Part shown: positions 1 through 8,961 of the stretch, piece by piece | Numbering within the stretch: position 1 is the first letter of the stretch | Layout: every line of letters starts with the position of its first letter | From: Streptomyces sp. ML-6 | Lineage (GTDB): Bacteria > Actinomycetota > Actinomycetes > Streptomycetales > Streptomycetaceae | Assembly (NCBI RefSeq): GCF_030116705.1 | Contig: NZ_JAOTIK010000002.1 | Coordinates: forward strand, 496,001 to 560,000 | DNA: 64,000 bases | Direction: 5' to 3' | Notes under the pieces: generated by a model | The model's input: only the letters and a program-made list of their open reading frames with translations | What the model was told of the DNA's origin: nothing | Databases searched by the model: none | Program-made: the position numbers and the translations under genes

Positions 1-290
1 TCCCTCGATCCACGCAACGCAAGCCCGACGAAACCCGACACTGACCTCACAGTCCTCACTCGACCCCGTCCGCGTACCGCGAACGGGGTCATCACGTGTG
101 TCACCGGGTGTGCGGTGTCCGCGCCGTCGGCCCCGGCAGGGCGGGAGCGCTGCGGGATCGGCATCGTTCGCACGCAGTCGCTCGCCGTGGACCCCGTTGG
201 GCGGCGACGTGCCGGGGCCGGGGAAAACGGGGCACTCGGTCCGGGCGTCGGGGGACGGCCGGCCCGAGGGCTCGTGGTGTGGCTGCCGGG
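1..290. other. Left-edge intergenic region
   Basis: I see no convincing gene here. A stem at 62-69 and 83-90 (GACCCCGT / ACGGGGTC, 13-nt loop) could end transcription from a plus-strand gene left of the window, but it has no T-run. The rest is GC-rich and holds only out-of-phase open frames. Confidence 0.5.
62..90. terminator. Hairpin, possible terminator
   Basis: An 8-bp perfect stem (GACCCCGT at 62-69 with ACGGGGTC at 83-90) closes a 13-nt loop. There is no clear poly-T tail, as is common for streptomycete terminators. It could serve a gene that ends just left of the window. Confidence 0.35.
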
Positions 291-1880
291 CTACTTGGCG
301 CAGGTGCGGTCGCGGGCGGGCAAACGGCCGGTGGCGAGGTAGGAGTTGACGGTGGAGTCGATGCAGGCGTTGCCGTAAACCCCGTAATTGGCGTGCTGGT
401 TGGCGCCGGCGAGGGTGAGGAGGCGGGAGCTGGGCAGACGGTCGTGCAGGGCGACGCTGTGGGTGTAGGGGACGCGGGGGTCACCGGTGGAGGCGACGAT
501 CAGGGCCCGGGTGTCGTGGCGGACCCGGACGGGTGCCTCGCGCGGGCGGTCCCAGAAGGCGCACGGGGTGATGCTCTCGGTCAGCGGGGCGAACAACGGG
601 TGGGCGGCGCGGCCCCGTTCGATGTCGCGCCAGTACGTCTCGGGGTCGCGCGGGGCGGGGACGTCGCCGCACAGGATCGCGGTCTGGGCGCTGGCGACGG
701 AGGAACCGGCGGGGGTGAACACGCTGCGCAGCAGGCCGGCGAAGGCGGGCGGCAGGGTGGTGGGGCGGCCTTCGGCGGCCCGGGCGAGCAGGGACATGTG
801 CTCGGCCAGGGAGGCACGCGCCGGGTCGGTGTCGTCGGCGAGTTCGGTGAAGAGCAGGGCGGGGACCTGGCTGCCGTCGAGGCGGAAGACGTCGGGGGCG
901 GTGCCGACGGTGAGCGGTTCGCGGGCGGAGGCGGCGATCACGTCGTCGAGGGTGGCGCGTACCTGTTCGCGGGTGCGGCCGAGGCCGTAGGTGCCGTGGC
1001 GTGCGGCCGTCCAGTCGGCCCAGTCGTCGTACGCCTTCTCGTTCTCGGCATCGGCCCCCTTCAGGAGGCGGGGGTTGTAGCGGTCGGGATCCAGGGCGCT
1101 GTCGAGGACCACCCGGTCGTGGCGGGTGGGGAACATCTGGGTGTAGGCCGTGCCCAGGTACGTACCGTAGGAGTAGCCCAGGTAGGAGATCTTCCGCTCG
1201 CCGAGGACACTGCGGACGACGTCGATGTCGCGGGCGGTGTTGCGTGTCGTGACGTGCGGCAGGAGCGGGCCGTTGGTGGCCCGGCACCGCTCCGCGACGC
1301 TTCTGGCCCGGGCCGTCCGGCGGTCGAAGCCGGCCCGGTCGGGGCCGGCCGACAGCAGGCCGGGGCCGGAGGACAGGCCGCAGTCCAGGGGGGTGCTGCG
1401 GCCGGTGAAGCGCGGGTCCATGCCGATCAGGTCGTAGCGGGCACCGGTCTCCTTCATCACGGGGCGCACGGCGAGCCCCGTGCCGAGGCCCGGGCCGCCC
1501 GGACCTCCGGGGTTGATCAGGAGGGAGCCGATCCGGTGCCGGGTGTCGGTGGCCTTCAGGCGGGATATGGCGACGGTGATGGTCCGGCCCCGGGGCTTGC
1601 CGTAGTCGAGCGGCACGGTCACGTCCGCGCAGCGTGCGCCCGCGGCGTCGAGGGCACGGCCCGTCTCGTCGTCCGCCCCCTGGGCGCAGCGGTGCCAGTG
1701 GGGGCGCTGCTGGTAGTAGCGGCCGAGCCCGGCGGCAGGGGCCGCGTCGGCGGCCGCGGGCGTCACGGCGGTGGGCGTCACGGCGGTGGCGGGTGGGGTG
1801 GCCAGGCCGGTGGTGAGGCCGGCGGCGAGGACGATCCCTGCGGCCGAGGCGCGCCGTACGACGGTACGGGGGGTGGTCAT
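291..1880 (-). CDS. Secreted alpha/beta hydrolase, TAP-like (tripeptidyl aminopeptidase family)
   Basis: A 529-residue exported hydrolase, probably a mycelial-type peptidase that trims N-terminal tripeptides or a related esterase. The start at 1880 is chosen because AGGAGAAG sits 4-5 nt upstream, and the protein then opens with a basic stretch and a hydrophobic core (IVLAAGLTTGL) ending in an Ala-rich cleavage region. Further in are the oxyanion segment INPGGPGGPG, the nucleophile elbow GYSYG (GxSxG), an Asp in STGDPRVPY near the C terminus, and a His in GANQHANYG. This is the order of the abhydrolase_1 plus TAP C-terminal domain family. A longer reading frame begins at 1985 but has no ribosome site. 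The family is clear; the substrate is not. Confidence 0.85.
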   Translation of the reverse strand: MTTPRTVVRRASAAGIVLAAGLTTGLATPPATAVTPTAVTPAAADAAPAAGLGRYYQQRPHWHRCAQGADDETGRALDAAGARCADVTVPLDYGKPRGRTITVAISRLKATDTRHRIGSLLINPGGPGGPGLGTGLAVRPVMKETGARYDLIGMDPRFTGRSTPLDCGLSSGPGLLSAGPDRAGFDRRTARARSVAERCRATNGPLLPHVTTRNTARDIDVVRSVLGERKISYLGYSYGTYLGTAYTQMFPTRHDRVVLDSALDPDRYNPRLLKGADAENEKAYDDWADWTAARHGTYGLGRTREQVRATLDDVIAASAREPLTVGTAPDVFRLDGSQVPALLFTELADDTDPARASLAEHMSLLARAAEGRPTTLPPAFAGLLRSVFTPAGSSVASAQTAILCGDVPAPRDPETYWRDIERGRAAHPLFAPLTESITPCAFWDRPREAPVRVRHDTRALIVASTGDPRVPYTHSVALHDRLPSSRLLTLAGANQHANYGVYGNACIDSTVNSYLATGRLPARDRTCAK

Positions 1881-2282
1881 GGTGCTTCTCCTGACGGTGA
1901 CGAACACGGCCGGTCCGGAGAGCGTCCGGGCCGGGCAGGTCGAGCCTTCCAGCGCACCCCGCCCGCGCGCATCGCCGTGCGACACGAACTGCCGGTACGT
2001 CAGCCGCAGCAGGACGGGCCGCCGACGTGCACCCTGCGTACCACCTCCACCCCGGACGCAACGGGAAGGCGGTACCGGGAGGTGCCGGGAAGGGAAGAGT
2101 CACGGGCCGGCCGGCCCACGGCCGGGACGGGGCGCCCCTGGCGTGCGGCCCGCCCCCGCGACGACGGCGTGGGCGGTTTCCCGAAGGCGAGCAGTGCGTC
2201 GGAGCGGGCCGCCACTGTGGCGGTGCGCAACTGACGCAACCGGACGCTTTTCTCCTCATCTCCTCCAGCGGCGCGTGGGCGG
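1881..2282. other. Intergenic region upstream of the secreted hydrolase
   Basis: About 400 bp with no gene I can support. A minus-strand open frame at 2000-2239 is Arg/Pro-rich and lacks a ribosome site, so I take it as noncoding. The stretch next to 1880 presumably holds the hydrolase promoter, but no convincing -35/-10 pair stands out. Confidence 0.4.
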
Positions 2283-2885
2283 TCACTCCGAGGCCCCCTT
2301 CGATGTGGTCCTCGCCGAGGGATGGGTGGTACCCGGTGTGCGGCCGCGGGCCAGTGGTGCGAGCCCGGCCATGAGGACCACGGCCGCGAGCGGGATCAGA
2401 TCGAGATCGACCGCGATCAGGGCGAAGGACACGAACACGAGTGCCGGGCTCCACATGGGCAGCCGCCTGGGCCGTGCGGCCGCCATCATGATCAGCAGGG
2501 CGAGCATGCCGAGCTGGAAGGCCATCGGCCCCACGAACTCGAGAAAGCCGGGCAGCGGGGCGTACTCGGCGAGGCCGGGAAACAGATCGCCGAGGATCAC
2601 CCGGACGAAACAGCCCGCGCCGAAGACCCCGGCCACCGTGGCGACACCGGCAGCGGTTCTCATCCGGAGGGTGGCCAGGGGAACGAGGCTGCGCAGCATC
2701 ACGACCAAAGCGCCGAACAGGAGGAAGGCGGCAAGGAAGAACGTGTGACCGAGGTTCCAGGCCGCCCCCGGGCCGTGGTCGCCGTCCATGCCGTCGATCA
2801 GACGAAGCACGCCGTACAACAACAGCAGGAGGGGAACGAGGGAACAGAGCAGTCGAGTGGTGCGTGTTACCGATGTCATGCCCAT
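2283..2885 (-). CDS. Hypothetical multi-pass membrane protein
   Basis: A 200-residue protein made almost entirely of hydrophobic helices, with about five or six membrane segments, for example LCSLVPLLLLLYGVLRLI near the N terminus, TFFLAAFLLFGALVVML, and LVFVSFALIAVDLDLIPL towards the end. The last roughly 25 residues are hydrophilic. I do not recognise a family and no catalytic motif is visible. Two start codons lie 6 nt apart (2885 and 2879) and neither has a strong ribosome site. It stands alone between unrelated genes. It is real by codon pattern and by its hydrophobic periodicity. Confidence 0.65.
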   Translation of the reverse strand: MGMTSVTRTTRLLCSLVPLLLLLYGVLRLIDGMDGDHGPGAAWNLGHTFFLAAFLLFGALVVMLRSLVPLATLRMRTAAGVATVAGVFGAGCFVRVILGDLFPGLAEYAPLPGFLEFVGPMAFQLGMLALLIMMAAARPRRLPMWSPALVFVSFALIAVDLDLIPLAAVVLMAGLAPLARGRTPGTTHPSARTTSKGASE

Positions 2886-3014
2886 ACCGTCGCTACCCGG
2901 GATGCGTACGGGCCATCGGAACGATCCCCCAGCCCACCCGGAGACATGCCGTAGGGGTTGGCCGACTCGACGGCCGTTCCTCCCCGGGGACTTGGGCGTG
3001 CACCAGCCGGTGTT

Positions 3015-3491
3015 TCAAAGGGAGCGGTGAATCCCCTCGGGGTCGTCGTGGGCCGCTGCCGCGAACTCCTCGAAGCCCAGGTTGCCGATGCTCAGGTTCG
3101 CGTGGATCTCGTGGACCCCTGCGGGAACGGTGCGGAACTCTCGGCCGAACTCAATCAGTTGCTCGTAGTCCTCGTCGTCCTCGCAGTCCTCCCGCGTCAG
3201 AGTGGTGACCGCCAGCAGCGCGTGGTTTCCGGCCTGCATGGTTGTCCGGTCGGCGAGGAAGACGACGGACAGGTCCTCGTCGGTGCGGACCGCGGTCAGC
3301 ACCTCGTCAACGGTCGCCTCCGCCCAGGCCGGATCGTCGACGAAGTGGATGTGCGCCTCGTACTGCTCGTCTCCCCGGGGTTCCGTCAGCGCCGCCACCA
3401 CGTTCTGCCACGCCCGGTCGTCGTGGTGGTCGGTCCTGACGACCAGAGCATCGAACTCACCACGGTCGACGACGGCGGGCAGCGCTCTCAT
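3015..3491 (-). CDS. Small acidic protein, DUF6924-like
   Basis: A 158-residue soluble acidic protein. The start at 3491 is chosen for a strong ribosome site (GAGGAGAAG) directly upstream; a frame extension to 3554 has none. It begins MRALPAVVDRGEFDALVVRTD and carries a second conserved-looking block, DEDLSVVFLADRTTM, in the middle. This layout resembles a small actinobacterial family (DUF6924) from memory, which I could not check. No catalytic residues or export signal are visible. It lies in a head-to-head arrangement with the small gene at 3736. Function unknown. Confidence 0.7.
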   Translation of the reverse strand: MRALPAVVDRGEFDALVVRTDHHDDRAWQNVVAALTEPRGDEQYEAHIHFVDDPAWAEATVDEVLTAVRTDEDLSVVFLADRTTMQAGNHALLAVTTLTREDCEDDEDYEQLIEFGREFRTVPAGVHEIHANLSIGNLGFEEFAAAAHDDPEGIHRSL

Positions 3492-3735
3492 TTTTTCTTC
3501 TCCTCGGTGACGATCGGTGAGCCGTCTCCCGACTGTCTCACGGGCCACTGTCACACTCCGCCGGGGCGGGCGACGGCGCAGTGCGGTCGGCGGACCCGTC
3601 CCCTTCCGGGGCTCGCGGTCGTTGGAGAACCGTGAGCAGCAGAGCGAGACGCCTTTCTCTTCCCCTTGCCGTTGTGTTCAAGGGCGCCCGTCGACCCGGA
3701 TCGTCGGCGGGCGCCCTCCTGGAGAACGGACATCG

Positions 3736-4035
3736 ATGAATCCGAACCACCTTCCCGAACTCGGCCGGGCGCTGCGCGTTCTCGGTGAGCACGGGGACCA
3801 AATCACCCGCACCACCCCCGTCGAGAAGCTCCACGAGATCCGGACCGACCTGCAGAAGGCCCTCGCGCTCCTGGAGGCGACCACCGGGCCGAAGCCGCAC
3901 ACCAGGTGCCGGGAGCACCCCTACGGGGCCGTGGACGAGGAGGCTCCGGACCTGTGCCTGCTCTGCCAAACCCGCCGCCGACGCGGTGAGCAGGCCCAGA
4001 AACGAGCCGGCGGCTGGTCACGGCCCACTCGATAG
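3736..4035 (+). CDS. Small hypothetical protein with C-terminal Cys motif
   Basis: A 99-residue protein. GGAGAACGG sits 6 nt before the ATG, which fixes the start. The N-terminal half (LPELGRALRVLGEHGDQITR, then KLHEIRTDLQKALALLEATT) reads as two amphipathic helices. The C-terminal half has Cys/His spacing (CREH, then CLLCQ) that could bind zinc, and it ends in a basic tail. I do not recognise a named family. It is monocistronic by position. Confidence 0.6.
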   Translation: MNPNHLPELGRALRVLGEHGDQITRTTPVEKLHEIRTDLQKALALLEATTGPKPHTRCREHPYGAVDEEAPDLCLLCQTRRRRGEQAQKRAGGWSRPTR

Positions 4036-4134
4036 CGACCGGCCGGGCAGTGGCCCCGCTCGTCCCCGTGAACCACATCGTCGAGCCCCCGGTACCGTCG
4101 GGAGGGCCGCCCGTTGCCGTATCGGGCCCTGATG

Positions 4135-4572
4135 TCACACGGTCTGCGCCGGCGGGGCGACAGCCATGTTCTGGCCGGCCACGATGCGCCAGCCGTCCGT
4201 CTGTTCGGCGATCACGTAGAGCGTCGCGCCCCACGGCCCGTCGGCAGGTCCGCCCGTGCTGTCGGTGGGTGTCTGCACCACGTTCACCGCGATCACGTCA
4301 GGGGTTATCGCCAGCATCTTGACCACGTCGTACCGGGCGAAGGAATCGCGCAGGAAGCTCTTCAGCGCCGGAGCGCCGAACTCGACGATCGCCTTCCTGC
4401 CGTCAAGACGCGTGCCCTTCGCGTTGGTCCAGGAGGCGTTTTCGGCGTACTGCTCGCCCAGCGCGACCGGGTCCTTCTCGTTGAAAGCCTTCTCCAACCC
4501 CTTCACCACACCGGTCACCGCTGCCCGGGTCTCCGGTGAGATCGTCCCCACCACAAGAATGTCGCTCGTCAT
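4135..4572 (-). CDS. SnoaL-like protein, SgcJ/EcaC family
   Basis: A 145-residue protein of the NTF2/SnoaL fold. The helix AAVTGVVKGLEKAFNEKDP, the strand-rich block YAENASWTNAKGTRLDGRKA and the late WRIVAGQNM block match the SgcJ/EcaC family pattern as I know it. Members often lie in enediyne and other secondary-metabolite loci, and most have no defined reaction. Here it stands alone, 317 bp from the next divergent gene, so nothing nearby suggests a substrate. The start at 4572 fits the N-terminal helix. Confidence 0.75.
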   Translation of the reverse strand: MTSDILVVGTISPETRAAVTGVVKGLEKAFNEKDPVALGEQYAENASWTNAKGTRLDGRKAIVEFGAPALKSFLRDSFARYDVVKMLAITPDVIAVNVVQTPTDSTGGPADGPWGATLYVIAEQTDGWRIVAGQNMAVAPPAQTV

Positions 4573-4889
4573 GACGGTGCCCTTCTCCGTACCGAATCGC
4601 TCGAGTGACGGCTGTGAGCGCCGCCGTCACTCACCCCACGACATCAACCACGGTCGAGGTCAAGCCCGGTGAACAGCTTCACGGAGATCAGAGGTGCGGT
4701 GCACATGCGGCGGTACGTGGCCGAGCACCGTTCACCACCCCCGGCAGGACGAGGACTTGTTCATGCGATCATACGAGCGGCTCTCGATGGGCCGGTGCGC
4801 CGACGACCGATCGGACAACGGACAACAGGCGTCGGGTATCGGGTATCGAACATCGGGCATGGGCAATCGAGCGAGAACGGAAGTGCGGC
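4573..4889. other. Divergent intergenic region
   Basis: This separates the SgcJ-like gene (minus) from a membrane-anchored protein (plus) and should hold both promoters. Near its right end, 4837-4870, is a run of near-repeats on the theme ATCGGGT/ATCGAAC/ATCGGGC, just before the GTG start at 4890. No clear -35/-10 pair was found. Confidence 0.4.
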
Positions 4890-6014
4890 GTGAGCGGGGC
4901 TGGGGAGCGGGACGAGTCGTCCGTACCCGACGAGGAGTGGGAACGGTTCCTCCGTGAATCGGTGGCGGGTGTGGCCGGGGCTCCCGTGGAGCCGTCGGCG
5001 CGCGCCCGTCAGGTGGAGCGGCGGCTGCGGGAGCAACCCGGGCAGCCGGAGGGCTGGCGTACGTACTCACCGGCCCGGCCCCGGCGCAGGAAGGGCTGGT
5101 ACGTGGCCGGGCTGGTGGCGGTGGCGGCCCTCCTCGCCGTGGCGCTCTTCCCGCAGCAGGTCTTCGGCTGGTTCGGTGGCGACGACGGTGGGCAGGACGG
5201 GGCCCCGTTGGCCGCCGAGTCGGAGACCCCGCGGGAGGCTCCCGCCGCCGAGCGGGGACTGCCCCCCACCCTCGACGAGCCCTTCCGGGGTTCGCCCGCC
5301 GCCCGGTGGGCCGACGGAGCGGCGGGGATCACGGTGCCGCCGGCCAGGGCGACCGGCTGGATGGACGCCGCCCAGGTCGAGCGGGCGCTGCGGCAGGGCC
5401 GGGACTTCCTGGTGGCTGCGGGGCTCGACTCCCGTGTGCTGCGCGGCGAGCGGCCCACGAAGGCGATCGCGCTGCTGAACCCGCATCAGAAGGATGTCCA
5501 GGAGTACCTCCGTACCGCCCTGTCGTCGAAGAAGCCCACGCCCAGGACCGATCCGCTGCTGCTGTTCAGCCGCTTCCGGCCGGAGCAGTCCCGGCTGGTC
5601 GGTGACGTGGTCAAGACCCGCGGCCGGCTCACGTACCGGGAGGGGGACAAAGGGGCGGTCGAGGTGACGGCGGACGTCACCTTCGTGTACCCGGTCACCC
5701 CGGCGGACGGCGGCGGGCGGGACTCCGAGGTCGTCCGTACGATCGTGCGGCGCGAGGTGGTGATGAGCTGGGACGATCCGGCCAAGGTCATCATCGAACC
5801 GGGCACGATGTCCCTCGTCTCGTATGCGCTCGACATGGTCAACGGCGGCTGCTCCGCCCCGACCGGCTATTTCGTTCCGCCCTTCGGCACGGCCGACGAG
5901 CAGCCCACCGACAAGGACCGCCGGGTCGACCCGTACGACCGCAGCAAGCCGGTCGACACGACCGGCGGCACGACGGCCACGGCCGCCAACTGCGCGACCG
6001 CCACCCGCTCCTGA
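4890..6014 (+). CDS. Membrane-anchored hypothetical protein
   Basis: A 374-residue protein with an acidic cytoplasmic N terminus (DESSVPDEEWERFLRES), a basic patch RPRRRKG near residue 70, one membrane helix (WYVAGLVAVAALLAVALFP) and a large extracytoplasmic domain. The anti-sigma-like topology is suggestive, but I see no zinc-binding ZAS motif. The GTG at 4890 is chosen because the frame upstream translates to a disordered Arg-rich stretch; its ribosome site is weak. The outer domain has two Cys near its C terminus (GGCSAPTGYF and ANCATATRS) that could form a disulfide. It resembles conserved streptomycete proteins of unknown role. Confidence 0.7.
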   Translation: MSGAGERDESSVPDEEWERFLRESVAGVAGAPVEPSARARQVERRLREQPGQPEGWRTYSPARPRRRKGWYVAGLVAVAALLAVALFPQQVFGWFGGDDGGQDGAPLAAESETPREAPAAERGLPPTLDEPFRGSPAARWADGAAGITVPPARATGWMDAAQVERALRQGRDFLVAAGLDSRVLRGERPTKAIALLNPHQKDVQEYLRTALSSKKPTPRTDPLLLFSRFRPEQSRLVGDVVKTRGRLTYREGDKGAVEVTADVTFVYPVTPADGGGRDSEVVRTIVRREVVMSWDDPAKVIIEPGTMSLVSYALDMVNGGCSAPTGYFVPPFGTADEQPTDKDRRVDPYDRSKPVDTTGGTTATAANCATATRS

Positions 6015-6073
6015 GGGCCGTCCGGCCCGACATGGCCCGTCACGGGCGGGACTGGACGGGCCCGGACAGGACC

Positions 6074-6096
6074 GGGCGGGACCGGGCGGGACCGGG
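6074..6096 (+). repeat. Tandem 10-bp repeat with G-quadruplex potential
   Basis: The unit ACCGGGCGGG occurs twice in a row and a third time in part. It gives five G-triplets separated by loops of 1, 3, 1 and 3 nt. That satisfies the canonical four-tract G-quadruplex pattern on the plus strand, in the 3' region of the upstream gene. Confidence 0.55.
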
Positions 6097-6132
6097 CGAA
6101 ATCGGGCTGCTTCGTGCGGGTGGCGTGGAACG

Positions 6133-6163
6133 GGCCGGTGGGGCCCCCGAAACCCCACCGGCC
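6133..6163. terminator. Bidirectional terminator hairpin
   Basis: A perfect 11-bp stem (GGCCGGTGGGG / CCCCACCGGCC) with a 9-nt loop lies between two convergent genes, the plus-strand gene ending at 6014 and the minus-strand gene ending at 6199. Position and symmetry fit a shared terminator without a U-tract. Confidence 0.75.
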
Positions 6164-6198
6164 GGCCGATGGTCGAGAACCTCGGCGGACGGTCGGTG

Positions 6199-7152
6199 TC
6201 AGCCGTTCATGCCGCCGGCGAAGGGCTTCGTCTGCCACTGGTCGACGACGGGCTTGAGGTACCCCGTCAGAGCGGGCAGTTGCGGGGCCAGCGTGAGGGT
6301 GGCGATGATCCGCAGCATGCCCAGGGTGTGGGCGAAACCGAGCACCTCCTCGTCGAGCTGCCTCGTGCCGTTGCGCCGTGCGCCGCGGTTGTAGGCGGCT
6401 TCGTGCTCGGGCCCCAGTGCGGCCAGGTCCCACTCGACGGGCCCCAGCGTGACCAGTTCGAAGTCGGCGTAGAGGTCGCCGTCCACCCCGGAGAAGATGT
6501 TCGCGGGCGGGCAGTCGCCGTGGACGGGCTGGAGGTCGACGCCCGGGAACCGGGCCTCGAAGGCCTCGCGTGAGCGCACGAGGGGTTCCAGGACCTGCCA
6601 TTCGCGGCGGGCCCGGTCCAGTTCGGCCGCCCCGATCAGGTCGGGGTGCCGGTCGAGCCGGTCGAGGCTGTCCGCGACGAACTGCGGCTCGGCCGTCGAC
6701 AGGAACTCCAGGCGGCCCGGGTAGGCGCGCAGTGCCGCGTGCAGGTCGGCGACGCTTTCGGAGTTCGCCACGTAGTCGGGTTCCTTGTCCCGGGCCTCCT
6801 CGACGAACGGCCAGAACGTCATCGAGAACCCGTCGCGCCGCACGGGTTCCCGCGGCACGAGCGGGCTGGGCGCGATCACCGGGACTCCCCGGCCGTCGAG
6901 CCAGCTCGTCACGTCCAGCTCGTCCTGCTGGCGGCGCGCGAGGGCGGCCGGGTCGTCGGGCAGGACGGTGGGGACCCGGGCCACCACCGGCGAGGGCGCC
7001 AGGTGGACGACGACGGAGAAGACGTCGTGGAGCACCGTGGGGTCGGTGACGGTCAGGCCGAGCCCGCGTCCGGCCGCGACGGCCGCCCCGACGGCGGCGG
7101 CGGTGCGGTCGGCGAGCTGTCGTGGTGTCAGGAAGGTGGTCGAGGGGGTCAT
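6199..7152 (-). CDS. APH-family phosphotransferase
   Basis: A 317-residue protein of the aminoglycoside phosphotransferase / protein-kinase-like fold. The catalytic loop reads HGDCPPANIFSG (HGDxxxxN), followed by a DFE-type metal motif in DLYADFELVTLGPVEWDLA. The N-terminal lobe has the expected VVARVP strand. Members phosphorylate antibiotics or small metabolites with ATP, and the substrate cannot be read from sequence. The ATG at 7152 starts just after the upstream ABC-F gene (stop at 7236), on the same strand, 83 nt away. The two may be co-transcribed, which makes drug resistance a reasonable but unproven guess. Confidence 0.85.
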   Translation of the reverse strand: MTPSTTFLTPRQLADRTAAAVGAAVAAGRGLGLTVTDPTVLHDVFSVVVHLAPSPVVARVPTVLPDDPAALARRQQDELDVTSWLDGRGVPVIAPSPLVPREPVRRDGFSMTFWPFVEEARDKEPDYVANSESVADLHAALRAYPGRLEFLSTAEPQFVADSLDRLDRHPDLIGAAELDRARREWQVLEPLVRSREAFEARFPGVDLQPVHGDCPPANIFSGVDGDLYADFELVTLGPVEWDLAALGPEHEAAYNRGARRNGTRQLDEEVLGFAHTLGMLRIIATLTLAPQLPALTGYLKPVVDQWQTKPFAGGMNG

Positions 7153-7235
7153 GAATGCCTCGTTTCGGTGGATTCTTGAGGAGTGGGGCGGGTGCGGGTG
7201 AAGGGGGTTTGGTGACGGAACGGGCCCGGCGGGGG

Positions 7236-8894
7236 TCAGTGCCTGCGGCCGGCGCGCAGCTCCAGACGCTCCCCCTCGAAGCGTGCGCGGAAGCCCCGGT
7301 CGTGCGAGACCGCGACCACCGCCCCTGGGTACGCGACGAGCGCGGCCTGAAGGTCCTCGACCAGGTCGAGCGCGATGTGGTTGGTGGGTTCGTCGAGGAC
7401 GAGGAGGTCCGCGGGCCGGGTCACCAGGATCGCGATCTGCAACCGTCGTTGTTGTCCCGCGGAGAGGGACGCGACCGGGACATGCAGGTCCTCCTCCCGG
7501 AACAGGCCCAGGGCCAGCAGCTGTGCGGCGTGTTCGTCCGGCGGTCCGGGCCGCCCGGCGGCGAACGCGGCGAGCAGCGGGAGCCGGGTGGAACGCGCGG
7601 GCAGTTCCTGCGCGAGGTAGCCGATCCGGGCGGGGCGGCGGGCGGTGCCCGCGTCCGGCTCCAGGTCGCCCGCCAGGACACGCAGCAGTGTCGTCTTGCC
7701 CGCGCCGTTCTCGCCCGTGACCAGCAGCCGCTGTCCGGGGGCGATCGTCAGGAGCCCGTCCAGGCACAGGCGTTCGCCGACCCGTACGTCGTCGAGCTCG
7801 ACGAGGGGATCCTGGGCCGGGCCGCCGTCCGCCGCCGACAGCGCCGTCGTGAACCGGAGCGGCGCCGGCGGCTCCGCCACCGGGTGGCGTCGCAGCTGGG
7901 CCAGGCGCTCCCGGGCGGAGCGCACCTGCCCGCCGAGCTTCGCCTCGCTGGACCGGCGGTGCTTGCCGAAACCCTGCTTCGGGTCGCGGCCGGTGGTGGC
8001 GAGCCGTCTTCCCGCGGCATCGAGCAGTTCCTCCGTGCGGGTCACCTCCTCGACCCAGTCCGCGTACCGCTGCTCCGCTCCCCGCCGGGCGGCGGCCTTC
8101 GCGGCGCGGTAGCCGGCCCAGCCGTCGCCGTACCGGCGCACGGTGCGCTCGTCCCGGTCGACCTCGATGATCGTGGTGGCGACGCGTTCCAGGAAGCCGC
8201 GGTCGTGGGTGACCGCGACGACGGTGCCGCGGTGTGCGCGCAGGTGCTTCTCCAGCCAGTGCACGGCCGCCGCGTCGAGGTGGTTCGTCGGTTCGTCCAG
8301 GAGCAGCAGTTCGGGGGCGGCGGCCAGGACGCAGGCGAGCGCGAGCCGGGACTGCTCCCCGCCGGACAGCGAGCCGAGCGGGCGGTCCCGGGTGATCCGG
8401 GCGAGTCCGAGCCCGTGCATCGCGGTATCCACCCGGGCGTCCGCCCCGTATCCGCCGCGTTCCTCGTACGCGGTCAACAGCTCGCCGTACGCGGCGAGTT
8501 CCTCGTCCGACGCGTCCGCGAGGGACTCCTCCGCCGTACGGAGCCCCCGCTCCATGGCGCGCAGTTCGGTCAGGGCGAGGTCGACGGCGTCCTGCACGGT
8601 GCGGACGGCATCGAGGTCGAGGGTCTGGGCGAGGTGGCCGATGCCGCCGGGGAAGCCGACGGTGACCTCCCCCGCGTCCGGCGTCTCGGCCGCTGCGAGC
8701 AGCCGCAACAGGGTGGACTTGCCGGAACCGTTCTCGCCGACGACGGCGGCCTTCTCGCCCGGCCGGACGGTGAAGGAGATCTGGTCGAGGACGGTCCGGG
8801 TCCCGTAGGACTTGGTGACGTCCTTGACGGACAGCTGCGCCACGGCAGCGGGGGTTGCGGTGGGCAGGGTGATGGTACGGGCGCGGTCGCGCAT
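7236..8894 (-). CDS. ABC-F ATPase, antibiotic-resistance type
   Basis: A soluble protein of 552 residues with two ABC ATPase domains and no membrane segments. Domain 1 has Walker A GENGSGKST, signature LSGGEQ and Walker B LLLLDEPTNHLD. Domain 2 has GENGAGKTT, signature LSAGQQ and LLVLDEPTNH. A basic linker containing FGKHRRSSEAKLGGQ joins them. This is the ABC-F layout; members act on the ribosome and many streptomycete ones displace macrolides, lincosamides or streptogramins from the 50S subunit. GGGGAAAG lies 5 nt before the ATG at 8894, so I prefer it to the ATG at 8912. A leader peptide and competing stems lie just upstream. Probable partner: the APH-type kinase downstream. Confidence 0.9.
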   Translation of the reverse strand: MRDRARTITLPTATPAAVAQLSVKDVTKSYGTRTVLDQISFTVRPGEKAAVVGENGSGKSTLLRLLAAAETPDAGEVTVGFPGGIGHLAQTLDLDAVRTVQDAVDLALTELRAMERGLRTAEESLADASDEELAAYGELLTAYEERGGYGADARVDTAMHGLGLARITRDRPLGSLSGGEQSRLALACVLAAAPELLLLDEPTNHLDAAAVHWLEKHLRAHRGTVVAVTHDRGFLERVATTIIEVDRDERTVRRYGDGWAGYRAAKAAARRGAEQRYADWVEEVTRTEELLDAAGRRLATTGRDPKQGFGKHRRSSEAKLGGQVRSARERLAQLRRHPVAEPPAPLRFTTALSAADGGPAQDPLVELDDVRVGERLCLDGLLTIAPGQRLLVTGENGAGKTTLLRVLAGDLEPDAGTARRPARIGYLAQELPARSTRLPLLAAFAAGRPGPPDEHAAQLLALGLFREEDLHVPVASLSAGQQRRLQIAILVTRPADLLVLDEPTNHIALDLVEDLQAALVAYPGAVVAVSHDRGFRARFEGERLELRAGRRH

Positions 8895-8903
8895 ATGACT
8901 TTC

Positions 8904-8960
8904 CCCGGGCATGCGAAGGGTCTACGGGCAGCAGAAACGGCGGCATCGGCCGTGCCCGGA
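8904..8960 (-). promoter_or_regulatory. Putative attenuator stems upstream of the ABC-F gene
   Basis: On the minus strand, TCCGGGCA (8960-8953), just after the leader stop codon, can pair with TGCCCGGG (8911-8904). The second arm runs into the GGGG of the ribosome site before the ATG at 8894. A competing 6-bp stem can form between CGGGCA (8958-8953) and TGCCCG (8930-8925). Mutually exclusive stems after a short leader peptide are typical of drug-induced attenuation of ribosome-resistance genes. The mechanism here is inferred. Confidence 0.55.
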
Positions 8961-8961
8961 C

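Noticed and set aside
2000..2239. A 79-residue minus-strand gene
   Set aside because: Arg/Pro-rich composition and no ribosome site; more likely noncoding.
8895..8946. Longer N terminus joining the ABC-F region to the APH-type gene
   Set aside because: That frame is out of phase with the ABC-F motifs; the two genes are separate, each with its own start.
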